Positions 7,359-16,257 of a stretch of DNA of 52,450 bases are shown here, piece after piece. Position 1 is the first letter of the stretch. Every line of letters begins with the position of its first letter. The notes under the pieces were generated by a model that worked only from the letters and a program-made list of their open reading frames with translations, did not search any database and was not told the DNA's origin. Both the position numbers and the translations under genes were made by a program. This stretch comes from Chloroflexota bacterium (lineage in GTDB: Bacteria; Chloroflexota; UBA11872), in the NCBI GenBank assembly GCA_026707285.1, contig JAPOXD010000043.1, positions 1 through 52,450 of the forward strand, read 5' to 3'.

Positions 7359-8110
7359 CCACCGAAGTCGATCCCCGCGTATTCGCCCTGGAGACGAAGG
7401 CGATCTCCAAGAGCTTTGGCGCGGTGCGCGCCGTGGACCAACTCTCGATTTCCATCTTCCGGGAGTGGATCACCTGCATCGTGGGTCCCAACGGCTCCGG
7501 CAAGTCGACCTTGATCAACCTGCTGAGCGGGATGCTGCCCATCGACGAAGGCATCGTCGTAATCGACACCGTCGGCATCCGCGTCCTCAAGGCGCACGAG
7601 ACGCCGGATCACGGCATCACCCGGACCTTCCAGGAAGTGCGTCTCTTCGACCAGATCACGGTGTGGGACAACATCATGGTCGGCCTGACGGAGCGTCGCC
7701 TGTTCCCCTCGCTGCTGGAACGGACGAAGCCCCGCCACGAAGAGAAGGCCGAGGAGATTCTTCGGACCGTTGGCATGTGGGAGAAGCACGACGCCATGGC
7801 CGGCGATTTGTCCTACGGCCAGCGCAAGCTTCTGGAGATCGGCCGCGTGATGGCCCTGGACGTGAACATCTATCTGTTCGACGAACCCTTCGCGGGCCTC
7901 TTTCCCCGGATGCTGGAGCGGGTCAAGGCCATCCTGAAGGAAATGCGGGCGCAGAAGCGCACCGTCATCTTCGTCTCCCACAACATGGACATCGTGCGCG
8001 AGCTGTCGGACCACATCTTCGTGCTGGACAGCGGCAGTCTCCTCGCCGTAGGAGAGGTCGACGAGGTGCTGGGTCGATCCGCGGTCATCGACGCCTACCT
8101 GGGGCACTAG
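7355..8110 (+). CDS. livG: ABC transporter ATP-binding protein LivG
   Basis: A 251-residue ATPase from the GTG that overlaps the livM stop; the open frame extends further upstream but that part is out of character and antiparallel to livM coding. Walker A is GPNGSGKST (44-52), the ITRTFQEVRLF segment holds the Q-loop, the signature is LSYGQ (152-156) and Walker B is YLFDE (173-177), followed by the H-loop in FVSHNMDIV. It powers transport together with LivF on the cytoplasmic face. LivF starts two bases after this stop. Confidence 0.93.
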   Translation: MTTEVDPRVFALETKAISKSFGAVRAVDQLSISIFREWITCIVGPNGSGKSTLINLLSGMLPIDEGIVVIDTVGIRVLKAHETPDHGITRTFQEVRLFDQITVWDNIMVGLTERRLFPSLLERTKPRHEEKAEEILRTVGMWEKHDAMAGDLSYGQRKLLEIGRVMALDVNIYLFDEPFAGLFPRMLERVKAILKEMRAQKRTVIFVSHNMDIVRELSDHIFVLDSGSLLAVGEVDEVLGRSAVIDAYLGH

Positions 8111-8112
8111 CG

Positions 8113-8871
8113 ATGGACGGCAATGGCGGAACGATGTTCCTCGAGATGGTCGATATCTCCGTGCGCTACGGGGCCGTGCGCGCCCTGACCGACGTGTCGC
8201 TGGGGGTCCAAAAGGGTGAGGTCGTCGCGGTGATGGGTCCCAACGGGGCCGGGAAGTCCACCGTGCTCAAGGCCATCATGGGATTGGCGCCGGTGGTCGG
8301 CGGCGAGGTCTACTGGCGTCAGGAACCGCTGGTGGCCGCGACCCACGAGATCGTCAAGCAGGGCATCGCGTTCGTGCCGCAAGGCCGGCGAGTGTTCACC
8401 CACCTCACCATCCAAGAAAACCTGGAGATGGGCTGCCTCTACCTCAACAACGATGCAGAGAAGGCCCGCCGCCTCGACTCGGTGCTGGAGCTTTTCCCGA
8501 TCCTGCATGAGAAGCGCGCCGACTACGCCAGCCAGATGTCCGGGGGACAGCAGCAGATGCTGGCCCTGGGCCGCGGACTCATGGCCGCGCCGGACGTGCT
8601 GCTGCTCGACGAGCCGACCCTGGGCCTGGCGCCGGTCGTGGTCAAGGAGGTGTTTCAGAAGGTCGCCGAGATCAGCGAGCGCCTCAACACCACCATCATG
8701 GTCGTGGAGCACAACATCAAGGGCGTGCTGGACATCGTCGACCGGGCCTACGTCCTCGACATGGGCCGCGTCGTCCACGACGGCACGCCGCAGTCGGTCC
8801 AGGAGACCGACATCCTGACCCAGGTCTTCCTGGGCAAAGTCGATGCCGACGAAGGCGACGACGCGGAGTAG
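8113..8871 (+). CDS. livF: ABC transporter ATP-binding protein LivF
   Basis: A 252-residue ATPase beginning MDGNGGTMFLEMVDISVRYG; the internal ATG at 8134 is an alternative start. Walker A GPNGAGKST (42-50), Q-loop in GIAFVPQGRRVF, signature MSGGQ (142-146), Walker B VLLLDE (162-167) and H-loop VVEHNIK are intact. The FVPQGR(R)VFxxLT segment is typical of LivF. It is the last gene of the five-gene Liv-type operon and is convergent with a methyltransferase gene 47 bases away. Confidence 0.93.
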   Translation: MDGNGGTMFLEMVDISVRYGAVRALTDVSLGVQKGEVVAVMGPNGAGKSTVLKAIMGLAPVVGGEVYWRQEPLVAATHEIVKQGIAFVPQGRRVFTHLTIQENLEMGCLYLNNDAEKARRLDSVLELFPILHEKRADYASQMSGGQQQMLALGRGLMAAPDVLLLDEPTLGLAPVVVKEVFQKVAEISERLNTTIMVVEHNIKGVLDIVDRAYVLDMGRVVHDGTPQSVQETDILTQVFLGKVDADEGDDAE

Positions 8872-8918
8872 GGAATCAGCGACGAGGGACGCGCGTCATT
8901 GTGGAAGTGACCGCGCAA

Positions 8919-9611
8919 TCAGGATGCGTGCCGAACCAGTTCGAGCAGCATGATCTTGGGCACCGGATCGTCAGGTAGGTGCGGATCGGACGGGTTGGGC
9001 CGGACGTCCACGAGGCTCCGAAGTAGGAATCCCTGCTGCTGAAACGCCGTCATCAGGTCCTCGAACGAGCGGTAGTAGAAGGGGACTTCATATCGCACCT
9101 GCTCCGTGCCGAACGTTTGCGCGAGCGCTCCCGATCTGAAGTAGTCGTCCACCTTTCCCCTCGCGGCGACCGCGTAGGGATTGTTGAGGGAGAGGAGAAG
9201 CCGACCGCCGGGCTCGAGGGCATCGGCGATACCGGCGAGAACGCCGACGTGATCCTCGCAGTCTTCGAGCACCATGTTCGCGATCGCCAGATCGAATGAC
9301 CGGCGGTGAGACGGCAACCCATCGGCCAGGTCCGCCTCGACGTACTCAATGGCGAGTCGATCCTGCTCCTCGAAGGTCCGCGCGAGGTGCAGCATCTGCG
9401 GCGAGATGTCGACGGCCACCACCTCGGCCCCGTGGCGCGCGAACAAGCGGGCCAGGTGACCTTCGCCGCAGCCCGCATCCAGGACTCTCTTGCCGGACAC
9501 GTCGCCCGCCATCTCCAGCAGACGAGAGGCGAGGTGGCCCAGAAAGGCGCTCAGCGAGCCCGAGTGGACCTGTGCCGCATACCAGTCGGCAATCGGATCG
9601 TAGGCGGCCAT
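8919..9611 (-). CDS. Class I SAM-dependent methyltransferase
   Basis: A 230-residue protein starting MAAYDPIADWYAAQV. SAM-binding motif I is VLDAGCGEGH (43-52), motif II ends in AVDIS (66-70), and the post-motifs VEADLADGLP, FDLAIANMVLED and LEPGGRLLLSLNNP match the Methyltransf_11/UbiE-like group. The substrate is not evident. The ATG shares one base with the stop of the upstream metallophosphoesterase (TGATG), so the pair is coupled. A GTG immediately upstream is an alternative start. Confidence 0.85.
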   Translation of the reverse strand: MAAYDPIADWYAAQVHSGSLSAFLGHLASRLLEMAGDVSGKRVLDAGCGEGHLARLFARHGAEVVAVDISPQMLHLARTFEEQDRLAIEYVEADLADGLPSHRRSFDLAIANMVLEDCEDHVGVLAGIADALEPGGRLLLSLNNPYAVAARGKVDDYFRSGALAQTFGTEQVRYEVPFYYRSFEDLMTAFQQQGFLLRSLVDVRPNPSDPHLPDDPVPKIMLLELVRHAS

Positions 9612-10384
9612 CACGTCAGATCCCTCAGGTCGGTCCAGCTCGGGTCGCGCGGCTCGAAGGGCGTCCACTCGAAGGCAATGCTCCAGCGGGCGAATCCGGT
9701 CAACGGACCGCCGCCATCCGTGAGCACGCAAATCCCCTGATACCAGGGTCCCGGACCATCGCCGGGCCGGTAGCCCGAGCTGCGAACCACGAGCGCCGCC
9801 CGGCCGTTCGGAAGCGCGATGCGCAGGAGCGTGGGGCCCGGGGTGTGGCCGCACAAGATGAGGTCGGCCGACGCGACGCCATCGCGGGACAGCGCCGTGT
9901 CGATCTCTTGCTCGGTGAAGGCGGGAGTGAAGGCCGGGTCCGAGTCCCAGATCGAGGCAAACGGATTGCCGGGCATGCCATGGCACACGAACACATCCCC
10001 TGCCCGCGCCCCGTCCAGCGACAGCTCCGCCGGCAAGGCGCGAAGCAATTCGAGGTCGGCAGAACTGATTGCAGCCTGACCTCGCGCGATGTGGGACAGG
10101 AAATAGTCGGGCGAGTCCGGCCGGCGCCGGCGGGCGGCCACGGTCGAATCCCAGCGAGGCGTCCCCCAATCGCGCAGATAGGCCTCGTTGTTGCCGTAGA
10201 TGACGTCGACACCCTCCGCGCGCAGGAGATCCATCGTCTCGCCGGGCGGGTCGGGTGAAAACGGTGAGGTCAGGAAATCACCGCAATGCACGATGCGATC
10301 CGGGGCATGGCGCCGACATGCCTCGATCGCGGCCTCGAGACCCGGAACCAAGCCATGCGTGTCACCGATCAGGCATATCCGCAT
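9611..10384 (-). CDS. Calcineurin-like metallophosphoesterase
   Basis: About 257 residues from ATG (MRICLIGDTHG), preceded by GTGGGGCG; a GTG four codons upstream is an alternative. Metal-binding motifs are GDTHG (7-11), HCGDF, YGNNE, CHG and GHTPGPTLL, the canonical order D-x-H / G-D-x / G-N-x-E / H / G-H-x-x. It resembles small YfcE/YmdB-like phosphodiesterases and Ser/Thr phosphatase-fold proteins. The substrate is unknown. It is coupled to the downstream methyltransferase and lies 112 bases from the Rieske gene. Confidence 0.85.
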   Translation of the reverse strand: MRICLIGDTHGLVPGLEAAIEACRRHAPDRIVHCGDFLTSPFSPDPPGETMDLLRAEGVDVIYGNNEAYLRDWGTPRWDSTVAARRRRPDSPDYFLSHIARGQAAISSADLELLRALPAELSLDGARAGDVFVCHGMPGNPFASIWDSDPAFTPAFTEQEIDTALSRDGVASADLILCGHTPGPTLLRIALPNGRAALVVRSSGYRPGDGPGPWYQGICVLTDGGGPLTGFARWSIAFEWTPFEPRDPSWTDLRDLT

Positions 10385-10496
10385 GCCGCGCCCCACAAGA
10401 CACTGCCAGGCACAGGCCCGACTTGGGCAAGTCTACGGATGGCGCCGCTCTGCCATCGTCCGACCGCGGCGTCTCGCCTACAGCGGAAGGGCCCGC

Positions 10497-10853
10497 CTAA
10501 ACGTGGACGTACAGTTCCCCGTCGTCCACCTCGACGGTGTATGCCCTGAGCCGCTCGCCGAGGCCGCGAATGCGCTCTCCGGTGTCGAGGTCGAACTCGA
10601 CCTGGTGCCACGGGCAGAGCAGCACGCGTCCGTCGAGGACCCACTCCAGCTGCCAGTCGGTGTCCGCGGATCCCATCAGCGTGCCGCTGATCGCGCCTTC
10701 GCAGGCGGGTCCCAACTGATGCGGGCAGCGGTTGCGATAGGCCCGGAACTCGCCGTTGACATTGAAGACGCCGATCTCGAAGTTGCGGTGCTTGACGAAC
10801 GTGCGCTCGCCGGGCGCCAACGCGTCGGCGGGTCCCGCAGATATTCGCGCCAT
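10497..10853 (-). CDS. Rieske [2Fe-2S] ferredoxin-like protein
   Basis: A 118-residue single-domain Rieske protein, starting MARISAGPADALAPGE. Ligand motifs are CPHQ and CPWHQVEFD, giving the C-x-H ... C-x2-H set. About 34 residues separate them, about twice the usual 15-17, because of an insert around ISGTLMGSADTDWQLEW. It begins five bases after the stop of the amidohydrolase gene, so they are probably one transcript. It likely carries electrons for a partner oxygenase or oxidoreductase that is not in the window. Confidence 0.88.
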   Translation of the reverse strand: MARISAGPADALAPGERTFVKHRNFEIGVFNVNGEFRAYRNRCPHQLGPACEGAISGTLMGSADTDWQLEWVLDGRVLLCPWHQVEFDLDTGERIRGLGERLRAYTVEVDDGELYVHV

Positions 10854-10858
10854 CGGGG

Positions 10859-11974
10859 CTAGCCGGCGCGCACCGGCGCGTCGATGCCGAACAGCGCCAG
10901 CGCGTTCTCGCCCATGATCTTCCGCTTCGTGTCCGCCGAGAACGGCATGTTGAGCACCTGGCGCGGATGATCGAAGTCGTGGTGCGGCCAATCGGATGCA
11001 AACAGCACCTGGTCGGCGCCGTCGAACATGTCCAGCATCGTCACCAGGTCCTGCGGGCGCTCCGGCTCTTCGATGGGCTGGGTCGAGAAGTAGAACTTCC
11101 GGATGTAGTGGCTCGGCGGATGTTCCAGCAGGGGCGCCAGCGAGCGGTATTCGTGGTACTCCTTGTCCAGCCTCCACATCGTGAAGGGCACCCAGGAAAT
11201 ACCGCCCTCGGTGAAGACGATGCGCAGGTCGGGGAATCGCGCCGGTATGGCCGATTCGAGCATGCTGAACATGTTCGCCATCAGGGCAAACTCATGCTGG
11301 ATGGGGTGGCGGAAGAGAATCGTGCGGAACTGCTCGACGTTGAAGGGGAAGGCGGCGTGAATCAGGCCCACGCTGTGGAGCATCACCGGCAGCCCCATCT
11401 CAGCGGCGGCCTCGAAGATCGGCGTGTAGCGCCGGGCGCCCCACAGCGGATTGACACCGGCCGTCGGCAGGTACACGCCGACGAATTCGTCCAGCGCCCC
11501 GTAGCGGCGGATCTCACGCGCGGCGTCCTCCGGGTCCTGGGGCGCGGCGACCACGGCCCCGTACAGCCCATCCCCGCGGCTCACCCACTCCTCGGCCAGC
11601 CAGGCGTTGTAGGCGCGGCCCAGCGCCGCCGCGTACACATCGTCCGGCAGCGCCGCCATCGTCAGCAGGTGGTCCGGAAACAGGATGCCGATATCGACCG
11701 CCAGGGCGTCCAGGTCCTCCCGCATCTGCTGCGGCGTGTGCACGGACCGCGCGCCCGCCCCGCGGTCGGGAAGGGGCAAATCGATCGCGAGCCGGAGCGC
11801 GTATCCCGGAATGTCCAGATAGCGGCGCGGCAGCGTGCTGATGTGCTCCAGCACGCGGCGATAGGGCGGGTCCACATAGGGCGCCAACGCCTCGGGCGTG
11901 TCGTTGACGTGGACGTCGACATCCACGATGACCATGTCGTCGCGGGTGGTCGGTCGATCGGCGGTGACCGCCAT
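10859..11974 (-). CDS. Amidohydrolase-2 (ACMSD-like TIM barrel) family protein
   Basis: A 371-residue metal-dependent hydrolase or decarboxylase. The N-terminal metal site is VDVDVHVNDT (D-x-H), the middle has GVYLPTAGVNPLWG and PVMLHSVG with a conserved His, and the C-terminus has VLFASDWPHHD with the catalytic Asp, followed by IMGENALALFGI. These are signatures of the amidohydrolase-2 family, which includes ACMSD, gamma-resorcylate decarboxylase and lactone hydrolases. Pairing with a Rieske protein suggests aromatic or cyclic-acid catabolism, but the substrate is not deducible. It is divergent from pyruvate kinase across 86 bases. Confidence 0.87.
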   Translation of the reverse strand: MAVTADRPTTRDDMVIVDVDVHVNDTPEALAPYVDPPYRRVLEHISTLPRRYLDIPGYALRLAIDLPLPDRGAGARSVHTPQQMREDLDALAVDIGILFPDHLLTMAALPDDVYAAALGRAYNAWLAEEWVSRGDGLYGAVVAAPQDPEDAAREIRRYGALDEFVGVYLPTAGVNPLWGARRYTPIFEAAAEMGLPVMLHSVGLIHAAFPFNVEQFRTILFRHPIQHEFALMANMFSMLESAIPARFPDLRIVFTEGGISWVPFTMWRLDKEYHEYRSLAPLLEHPPSHYIRKFYFSTQPIEEPERPQDLVTMLDMFDGADQVLFASDWPHHDFDHPRQVLNMPFSADTKRKIMGENALALFGIDAPVRAG

Positions 11975-12060
11975 GCGGCAAGCCCCCTAGAAGCGTGCCA
12001 AGCGATCCATTCTATGCCGGATCGCGAGCGGCGACCTACCGGCGACCGTGGGATTGCGCA

Positions 12061-13491
12061 ATGACCACCGACGGCTCGGCTCGGCGCCGGACCAAGATCG
12101 TCGCCACGATCGGTCCCGCCAGCGTTGGTCGGGTCGATGAGCTGGTGGCGGCCGGCATGGACGTGGCGCGCCTCAACTTCTCGCACGGCACGCCCGCCGA
12201 CCACGAGGCTGCGGCGCGGGCGGTGCGCGACGCGTCCGCGCGCGCCGGCCGGCCGGTGGCGGTGATGGTGGACCTGGCAGGCCCGAAGGTTCGCCTCGGC
12301 TGTCTGCTGCCCGGCGGAGTGACGCTCGCGACCGGTGCGACCTTCACGCTGCGACGCGGCGCGGAGATCGGCGATGCGCACGGCGCGGCAACCAATCACG
12401 GCGGGCTGGCGCGCGACCTGCAGCCGGGCGATCGGATTTCGCTGGCGGACGGCGCCGTCGAGTTGCGCGTGACGTCCACCGGCGACGACGTGGACTGCGA
12501 AGTCGTAATCGGAGGCGTCTTGCGATCGCACGCCGGCGTCAACGTGCCCGCCGTGAGGCTCTCGCTGCCGGCCATCACGGACCGGGATCGCGCGGACGTC
12601 GTGCGAGCTCGCGCGCTCGGCGCCGACTACATCGCGCAGTCCTTCGTGCGCCAGGCATCCGACGTGGACGCCCTGCGCGCGGCGCTTGGCGAGCCGAAGA
12701 TCCCCATCGTCGCCAAGATCGAGACCGGCGCCGCCGTCGAGGCGGCGGCGGATATCCTTCAGGCGGCCGACGCCGTGATGCTCGCCCGCGGCGACCTGGG
12801 CGTGGACGTGGACCTCGAACGAGTACCCCTGATCCAGAAGCGCCTGACCCGCCAGGCCGTCGCCATGGGCATTCCGGCGATCATCGCGACACATATGCTG
12901 GAGTCCATGATCGACGAACCGCGTCCCACGCGCGCCGAGGTGAGCGATGTCGCCAACGCCGTCCTCGACGACGCCGACGCTGTGATGCTTTCGGCCGAGA
13001 CGGCCATCGGACGGCATCCCGTCGCCGCCGTGGAAACTGCCGCGCGCATTGCCACCGAAACCGAGCGCCACGGCGACGAGTTTTCGACCCCGGCGCTGCA
13101 GCCGGGACCCGGCGACTCAGCCGCGGCCGTGGCCCGCGCGGCGGCGGACGTCACGGCGGCCAATCCGGAGATCGCCGCGATCGCCTGCTTCACCGAGACC
13201 GGTTCCACCGCGCAGTTGCTCGCGGCGGCACGGCCGCGCGTCCCCATCGCGGCCTTCTGCGCGGACGAAGCCGTCGCTCGCCGCCTGACGCTCCACCGCG
13301 CCGTCCATCCGATGCTCACCGATCCCATGCCCAATACGGACGCCGTGATCGGGATGCTGGACGCCGGCCTGACCCGGGACTTTGGGCTGGCGGTGAGAAC
13401 CCCGGTGGTGTTGGTGGCGGCGTCGCCGGTCGGGAGGGCCAGCACCAACCTGCTCAAGCTGCATCGCGTCGGCGAATGGGCGGCGACGTGA
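12061..13491 (+). CDS. pyk: Pyruvate kinase
   Basis: A 476-residue enzyme that converts phosphoenolpyruvate and ADP to pyruvate and ATP. It starts MTTDGSARRRTKIVATIGPAS at ATG; extending upstream would enter the divergent promoter region. RLNFSHG (37-43), the barrel site PIVAKIET and ARGDLGVDVD, and the signature PRPTRAEVSDVANAVLDDADAVMLSAETAIG region are present. The usual ATQM(L) is ATHML here, a small change close to the active site. It ends with a standard C-terminal regulatory-type domain. Its stop overlaps the next gene's GTG. Confidence 0.95.
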   Translation: MTTDGSARRRTKIVATIGPASVGRVDELVAAGMDVARLNFSHGTPADHEAAARAVRDASARAGRPVAVMVDLAGPKVRLGCLLPGGVTLATGATFTLRRGAEIGDAHGAATNHGGLARDLQPGDRISLADGAVELRVTSTGDDVDCEVVIGGVLRSHAGVNVPAVRLSLPAITDRDRADVVRARALGADYIAQSFVRQASDVDALRAALGEPKIPIVAKIETGAAVEAAADILQAADAVMLARGDLGVDVDLERVPLIQKRLTRQAVAMGIPAIIATHMLESMIDEPRPTRAEVSDVANAVLDDADAVMLSAETAIGRHPVAAVETAARIATETERHGDEFSTPALQPGPGDSAAAVARAAADVTAANPEIAAIACFTETGSTAQLLAAARPRVPIAAFCADEAVARRLTLHRAVHPMLTDPMPNTDAVIGMLDAGLTRDFGLAVRTPVVLVAASPVGRASTNLLKLHRVGEWAAT

Positions 13492-15623
13492 GCCACGCGG
13501 TTGCGCCGTTCAAGAAGCGGCTCCGCGATGCGTTGGACTCGGACTCGCTGCCGATGGCGCTGGGACGGGTGCTGCCGCTGCTGGACGGACGCCGGCGCGA
13601 GGCGTTTCACGGGCGCGACTTTCCCGCCGAGCAGGCGCGGCTGGCGGCGATCCGCAAGCGGGACGTCGCCGACGGACCGCGCCTGCTGCAGCAGTTCACC
13701 GCGGTTGCCGAGAAGGCCGGAATGGTGGTGCATCCGCCGGCCGACGCCGACGCGGTGCGCGAAACCGTGGCGGATCTGCTGCGCCAGGCGTCCGCGCGCA
13801 TGGTCGTCAAGAGCAAGTCCATGGCGACCGAGGAGATCGGCCTGCGCCAGGCGCTCGAAGCGGACGGGTTGGAAGTGGTCGAAACCGACCTGGGCGAGTT
13901 TCTCGTGCAGATCGCGGACGAATTGCCTTCACACATCGTCGCGCCGGCGCTGCACATCACCCGCGAGCGCGCCGCCGAGCTGATCGGCAGCGCCACGGGA
14001 CAGGACCTGCCGCCGGATCCCGACACGCTGGTGCGGGCGGCGCGCGAGTATCTGCGCGACAAGTTCATCGCCGCCGACGCCGGCATCACGGGCGCCAACG
14101 CCCTGGTGGCCAGCACCGGCAGCGTGATGCTGGTGAGCAACGAGGGCAACGCCCGGCTGTGCAGCAGCCTGCCGTCGCTGCACATCGTGGTCGCGGGCGT
14201 GGACAAGCTCGTCGCCACCATGACCGACGCGGCGGCCACGCTGGACTTGCTGCCCGCGAGCGCCACGGGACAGACCATGTCCAGCTACGTCTCGTTCATC
14301 AGCGGACCCAGCCGCAGCGCCGACATCGAGATGTCCCTGTCGCTGGGCGTTCATGGACCGCGCGACGTGCACGTCGTGCTGCTCGACAACGGGCGCGAGG
14401 CCATGCGCCGCGACCCCATGTTCCAGACCGCCCTGCAGTGCGTCCGCTGCGGGGCCTGCTCGAACGTCTGTCCGACCTATCAGCAGGTCGGCGGGCACGC
14501 CATGGGCCACATCTATACCGGACCCATCGGCCTGCTGCTCACGTCGTTCCATCACGGCATGGAGAACGTGGCCGGGCCGCAGTCGCTGTGCGCGGGCTGC
14601 GGCGCCTGCGCCACGGTGTGCCCCGCCGGCATACCGATTCCTCAACTGATTCAAGAGGTGCGGACACGCGCCGTCGACGACGGCGCGGCGAAGAACCGGC
14701 TCAAGTCGCTGGCGCTGCGGGTGCTCGCCGACCCTCGGGCATTCGAGCGCGGCCTGCGCACCTTCACCCGGATTCCCGGGGCGCAGGCGCTGGCGCGCCG
14801 GCTGCCCGGATCGCCGCTGCGCGCGCGGCCGTTGCCGCCCGTGGCGGCGCGGCCCTTCCGCGATCGGCTGCCAAGTCTGATCGCCGAGGATGGCGAACAG
14901 GCCCGGGTGGCCTACTTCCCCGGCTGTCTCACAGACTGGCTCGCGCCGGAGACTGGGGAAGCGGCCGTGCAAGTGCTCGGCGCCGTCGCGCCGGTCGTCT
15001 TCGAGTCTTGCTGCGGGCTGCCGGCCATCAACGCCGGCTACCGCGAGCCCGCCCTGCGCATGGCCAAGCAGACCATCGAGGCCATCGAACGCTCCGGCGT
15101 AGACACCATCGTCAGCACGTCCACGAGTTGCCTGGGCGCCATCCGGGACGACTATCCGCGCCTGCTTGCGGACGAGCCCGAGTGGCGGGAGCGAGCCGAG
15201 GCGGCGGCCGCCCGGCTGGTCGATTTCGCCACCTACGTCGAGGAGCACGCGCCGAAGCCTGCCGCGACGCCCGATCCACGCGGCGTGGTGACCGTGCACG
15301 ACGCGTGCCAATCGCGCCACGGCCTCGGCCTCGGAGAAGGTGCGCGTCGGCTGCTCGAAGCCGCGGGCTACGACGTGCGCGAGGCCCCCTACAGCGGCGA
15401 GTGCTGCGGGTTTGGCGGATCGTTCTCGTTCGACTTTCCCGAAGTCGCCGGCCGCATGCGCCAGCGCAAGCTGGACGCCTTCGCGTCCACCGGCGCCAGG
15501 TTCGTCTGCGGCGACAATCCCGGCTGCCTGCTGCACCTGGACTCGGACGGCGCCACGCCCCACGCCCCGCACCCGGTCCACCTGGCCGAGCTCCTGCGGG
15601 ACGCCACGACGGACGCCGAGTGA
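13488..15623 (+). CDS. Fused LUD–4Fe4S–CCG oxidoreductase (LutB/LutA-like)
   Basis: About 711 residues from GTG overlapping the pyk stop (an ATG four codons earlier is possible). Residues about 50-300 form a LUD domain with SKSMATEEIGLRQAL and ITGANALVASTGS..NEGN. Two 4Fe-4S sets follow: CVRCGACSNVCP (from 318) and CAGCGACATVCP (from 368). The C-terminal third has two CCG domains, with SCCGLPAIN (about 507) and GECCGFGGSFS (about 638). In Bacillus these activities are split between LutB and LutA, which with LutC oxidise L-lactate to pyruvate. Here one chain covers both; a LutC is not adjacent. Position next to pyruvate kinase fits pyruvate metabolism. Electron acceptor unknown. Confidence 0.85.
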   Translation: MSHAVAPFKKRLRDALDSDSLPMALGRVLPLLDGRRREAFHGRDFPAEQARLAAIRKRDVADGPRLLQQFTAVAEKAGMVVHPPADADAVRETVADLLRQASARMVVKSKSMATEEIGLRQALEADGLEVVETDLGEFLVQIADELPSHIVAPALHITRERAAELIGSATGQDLPPDPDTLVRAAREYLRDKFIAADAGITGANALVASTGSVMLVSNEGNARLCSSLPSLHIVVAGVDKLVATMTDAAATLDLLPASATGQTMSSYVSFISGPSRSADIEMSLSLGVHGPRDVHVVLLDNGREAMRRDPMFQTALQCVRCGACSNVCPTYQQVGGHAMGHIYTGPIGLLLTSFHHGMENVAGPQSLCAGCGACATVCPAGIPIPQLIQEVRTRAVDDGAAKNRLKSLALRVLADPRAFERGLRTFTRIPGAQALARRLPGSPLRARPLPPVAARPFRDRLPSLIAEDGEQARVAYFPGCLTDWLAPETGEAAVQVLGAVAPVVFESCCGLPAINAGYREPALRMAKQTIEAIERSGVDTIVSTSTSCLGAIRDDYPRLLADEPEWRERAEAAAARLVDFATYVEEHAPKPAATPDPRGVVTVHDACQSRHGLGLGEGARRLLEAAGYDVREAPYSGECCGFGGSFSFDFPEVAGRMRQRKLDAFASTGARFVCGDNPGCLLHLDSDGATPHAPHPVHLAELLRDATTDAE

Positions 15624-16210
15624 CTTCCGACCGCCTGCAGCGCCAACTCGCGTTCATCGTCGAGATCGACAAGGCCAAGTCCATCCTCCGCAACTCCCTG
15701 GTCATCGAGGAGGGCCGGCGCGAAAACGACGCGGAGCATGCCTGGCACCTGGCCGTGATGGCGCGGCTGCTCGCCGAGTACGCGCGCGACGAGATCGACA
15801 TCGACCGGGTGATCGAAATGCTGCTGGTCCACGACCTGGTCGAGATCGACGCCGGCGACACCTTCATCTACGACACCGCCGCCCGCGAGCGGCAGGCCGA
15901 GAAGGAACGCGCGGCGGCCGACCGCATCTTCGGCCTGCTGCCGCCCGATCAGGCCGCCGCGCTGCGCGAGCCGTGGGAGGAGTTCGAAGCGCGGCAGACG
16001 CCCGAGGCCAAGTTCGCCTTCGCGCTGGATCGCCTGCAACCGCTCCTACTCAACTTTCACACCCAGGGTCACGCCTGGCGCAAGCACGGGGTACGCCAAG
16101 CGCAGGTGATCGCGGTGAATTCCAGCATCGCCGACGGCGCGCCGGAGCTTTGGGAGTACGCGCGCGGGCTAATTGATGAGGCCGTCCGGCGGGGCTATCT
16201 GTCGGAGTAG
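15620..16210 (+). CDS. HD-domain phosphohydrolase (YfbR-like)
   Basis: A 196-residue HD-superfamily protein from GTG overlapping the previous stop (GTGA). Ligands are visible in ENDAEHAWHL (His40) and LVHDLVEIDAGD (His71-Asp72), then FALDRLQPLLLN with the distal Asp. The AEHSWHvA...LVHDLVEI pattern is the HD_3/YfbR-type group, whose members are 5'-deoxynucleotidases or related phosphohydrolases. It may act on nucleotides. It ends a three-gene coupled set and is followed by a hairpin shared with a convergent gene. Confidence 0.87.
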   Translation: MTSDRLQRQLAFIVEIDKAKSILRNSLVIEEGRRENDAEHAWHLAVMARLLAEYARDEIDIDRVIEMLLVHDLVEIDAGDTFIYDTAARERQAEKERAAADRIFGLLPPDQAAALREPWEEFEARQTPEAKFAFALDRLQPLLLNFHTQGHAWRKHGVRQAQVIAVNSSIADGAPELWEYARGLIDEAVRRGYLSE

Positions 16211-16226
16211 CTGAGGCTGACAGCGC

Positions 16227-16257
16227 CTCGATCCGATTCCGCCCTAGGTGGATCGAG
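16227..16257. terminator. Convergent-gene hairpin
   Basis: CTCGATCC (16227-16234) and GGATCGAG (16250-16257) form a perfect 8-bp stem with a 15-base loop between the HD-domain gene and the convergent GNAT gene. The right arm overlaps the last codons of the GNAT gene. It could act as a bidirectional terminator; no T-tract is seen on either strand. Confidence 0.4.

Noticed and set aside
8880-8910. GACGCGCGTC palindrome between livF and the methyltransferase
   Set aside because: It has no loop and is short; no support for a function.
10430-10460. GATGGC/GCCATC hairpin after the Rieske gene
   Set aside because: Only six pairs with an 8-base loop; too weak to call a terminator.
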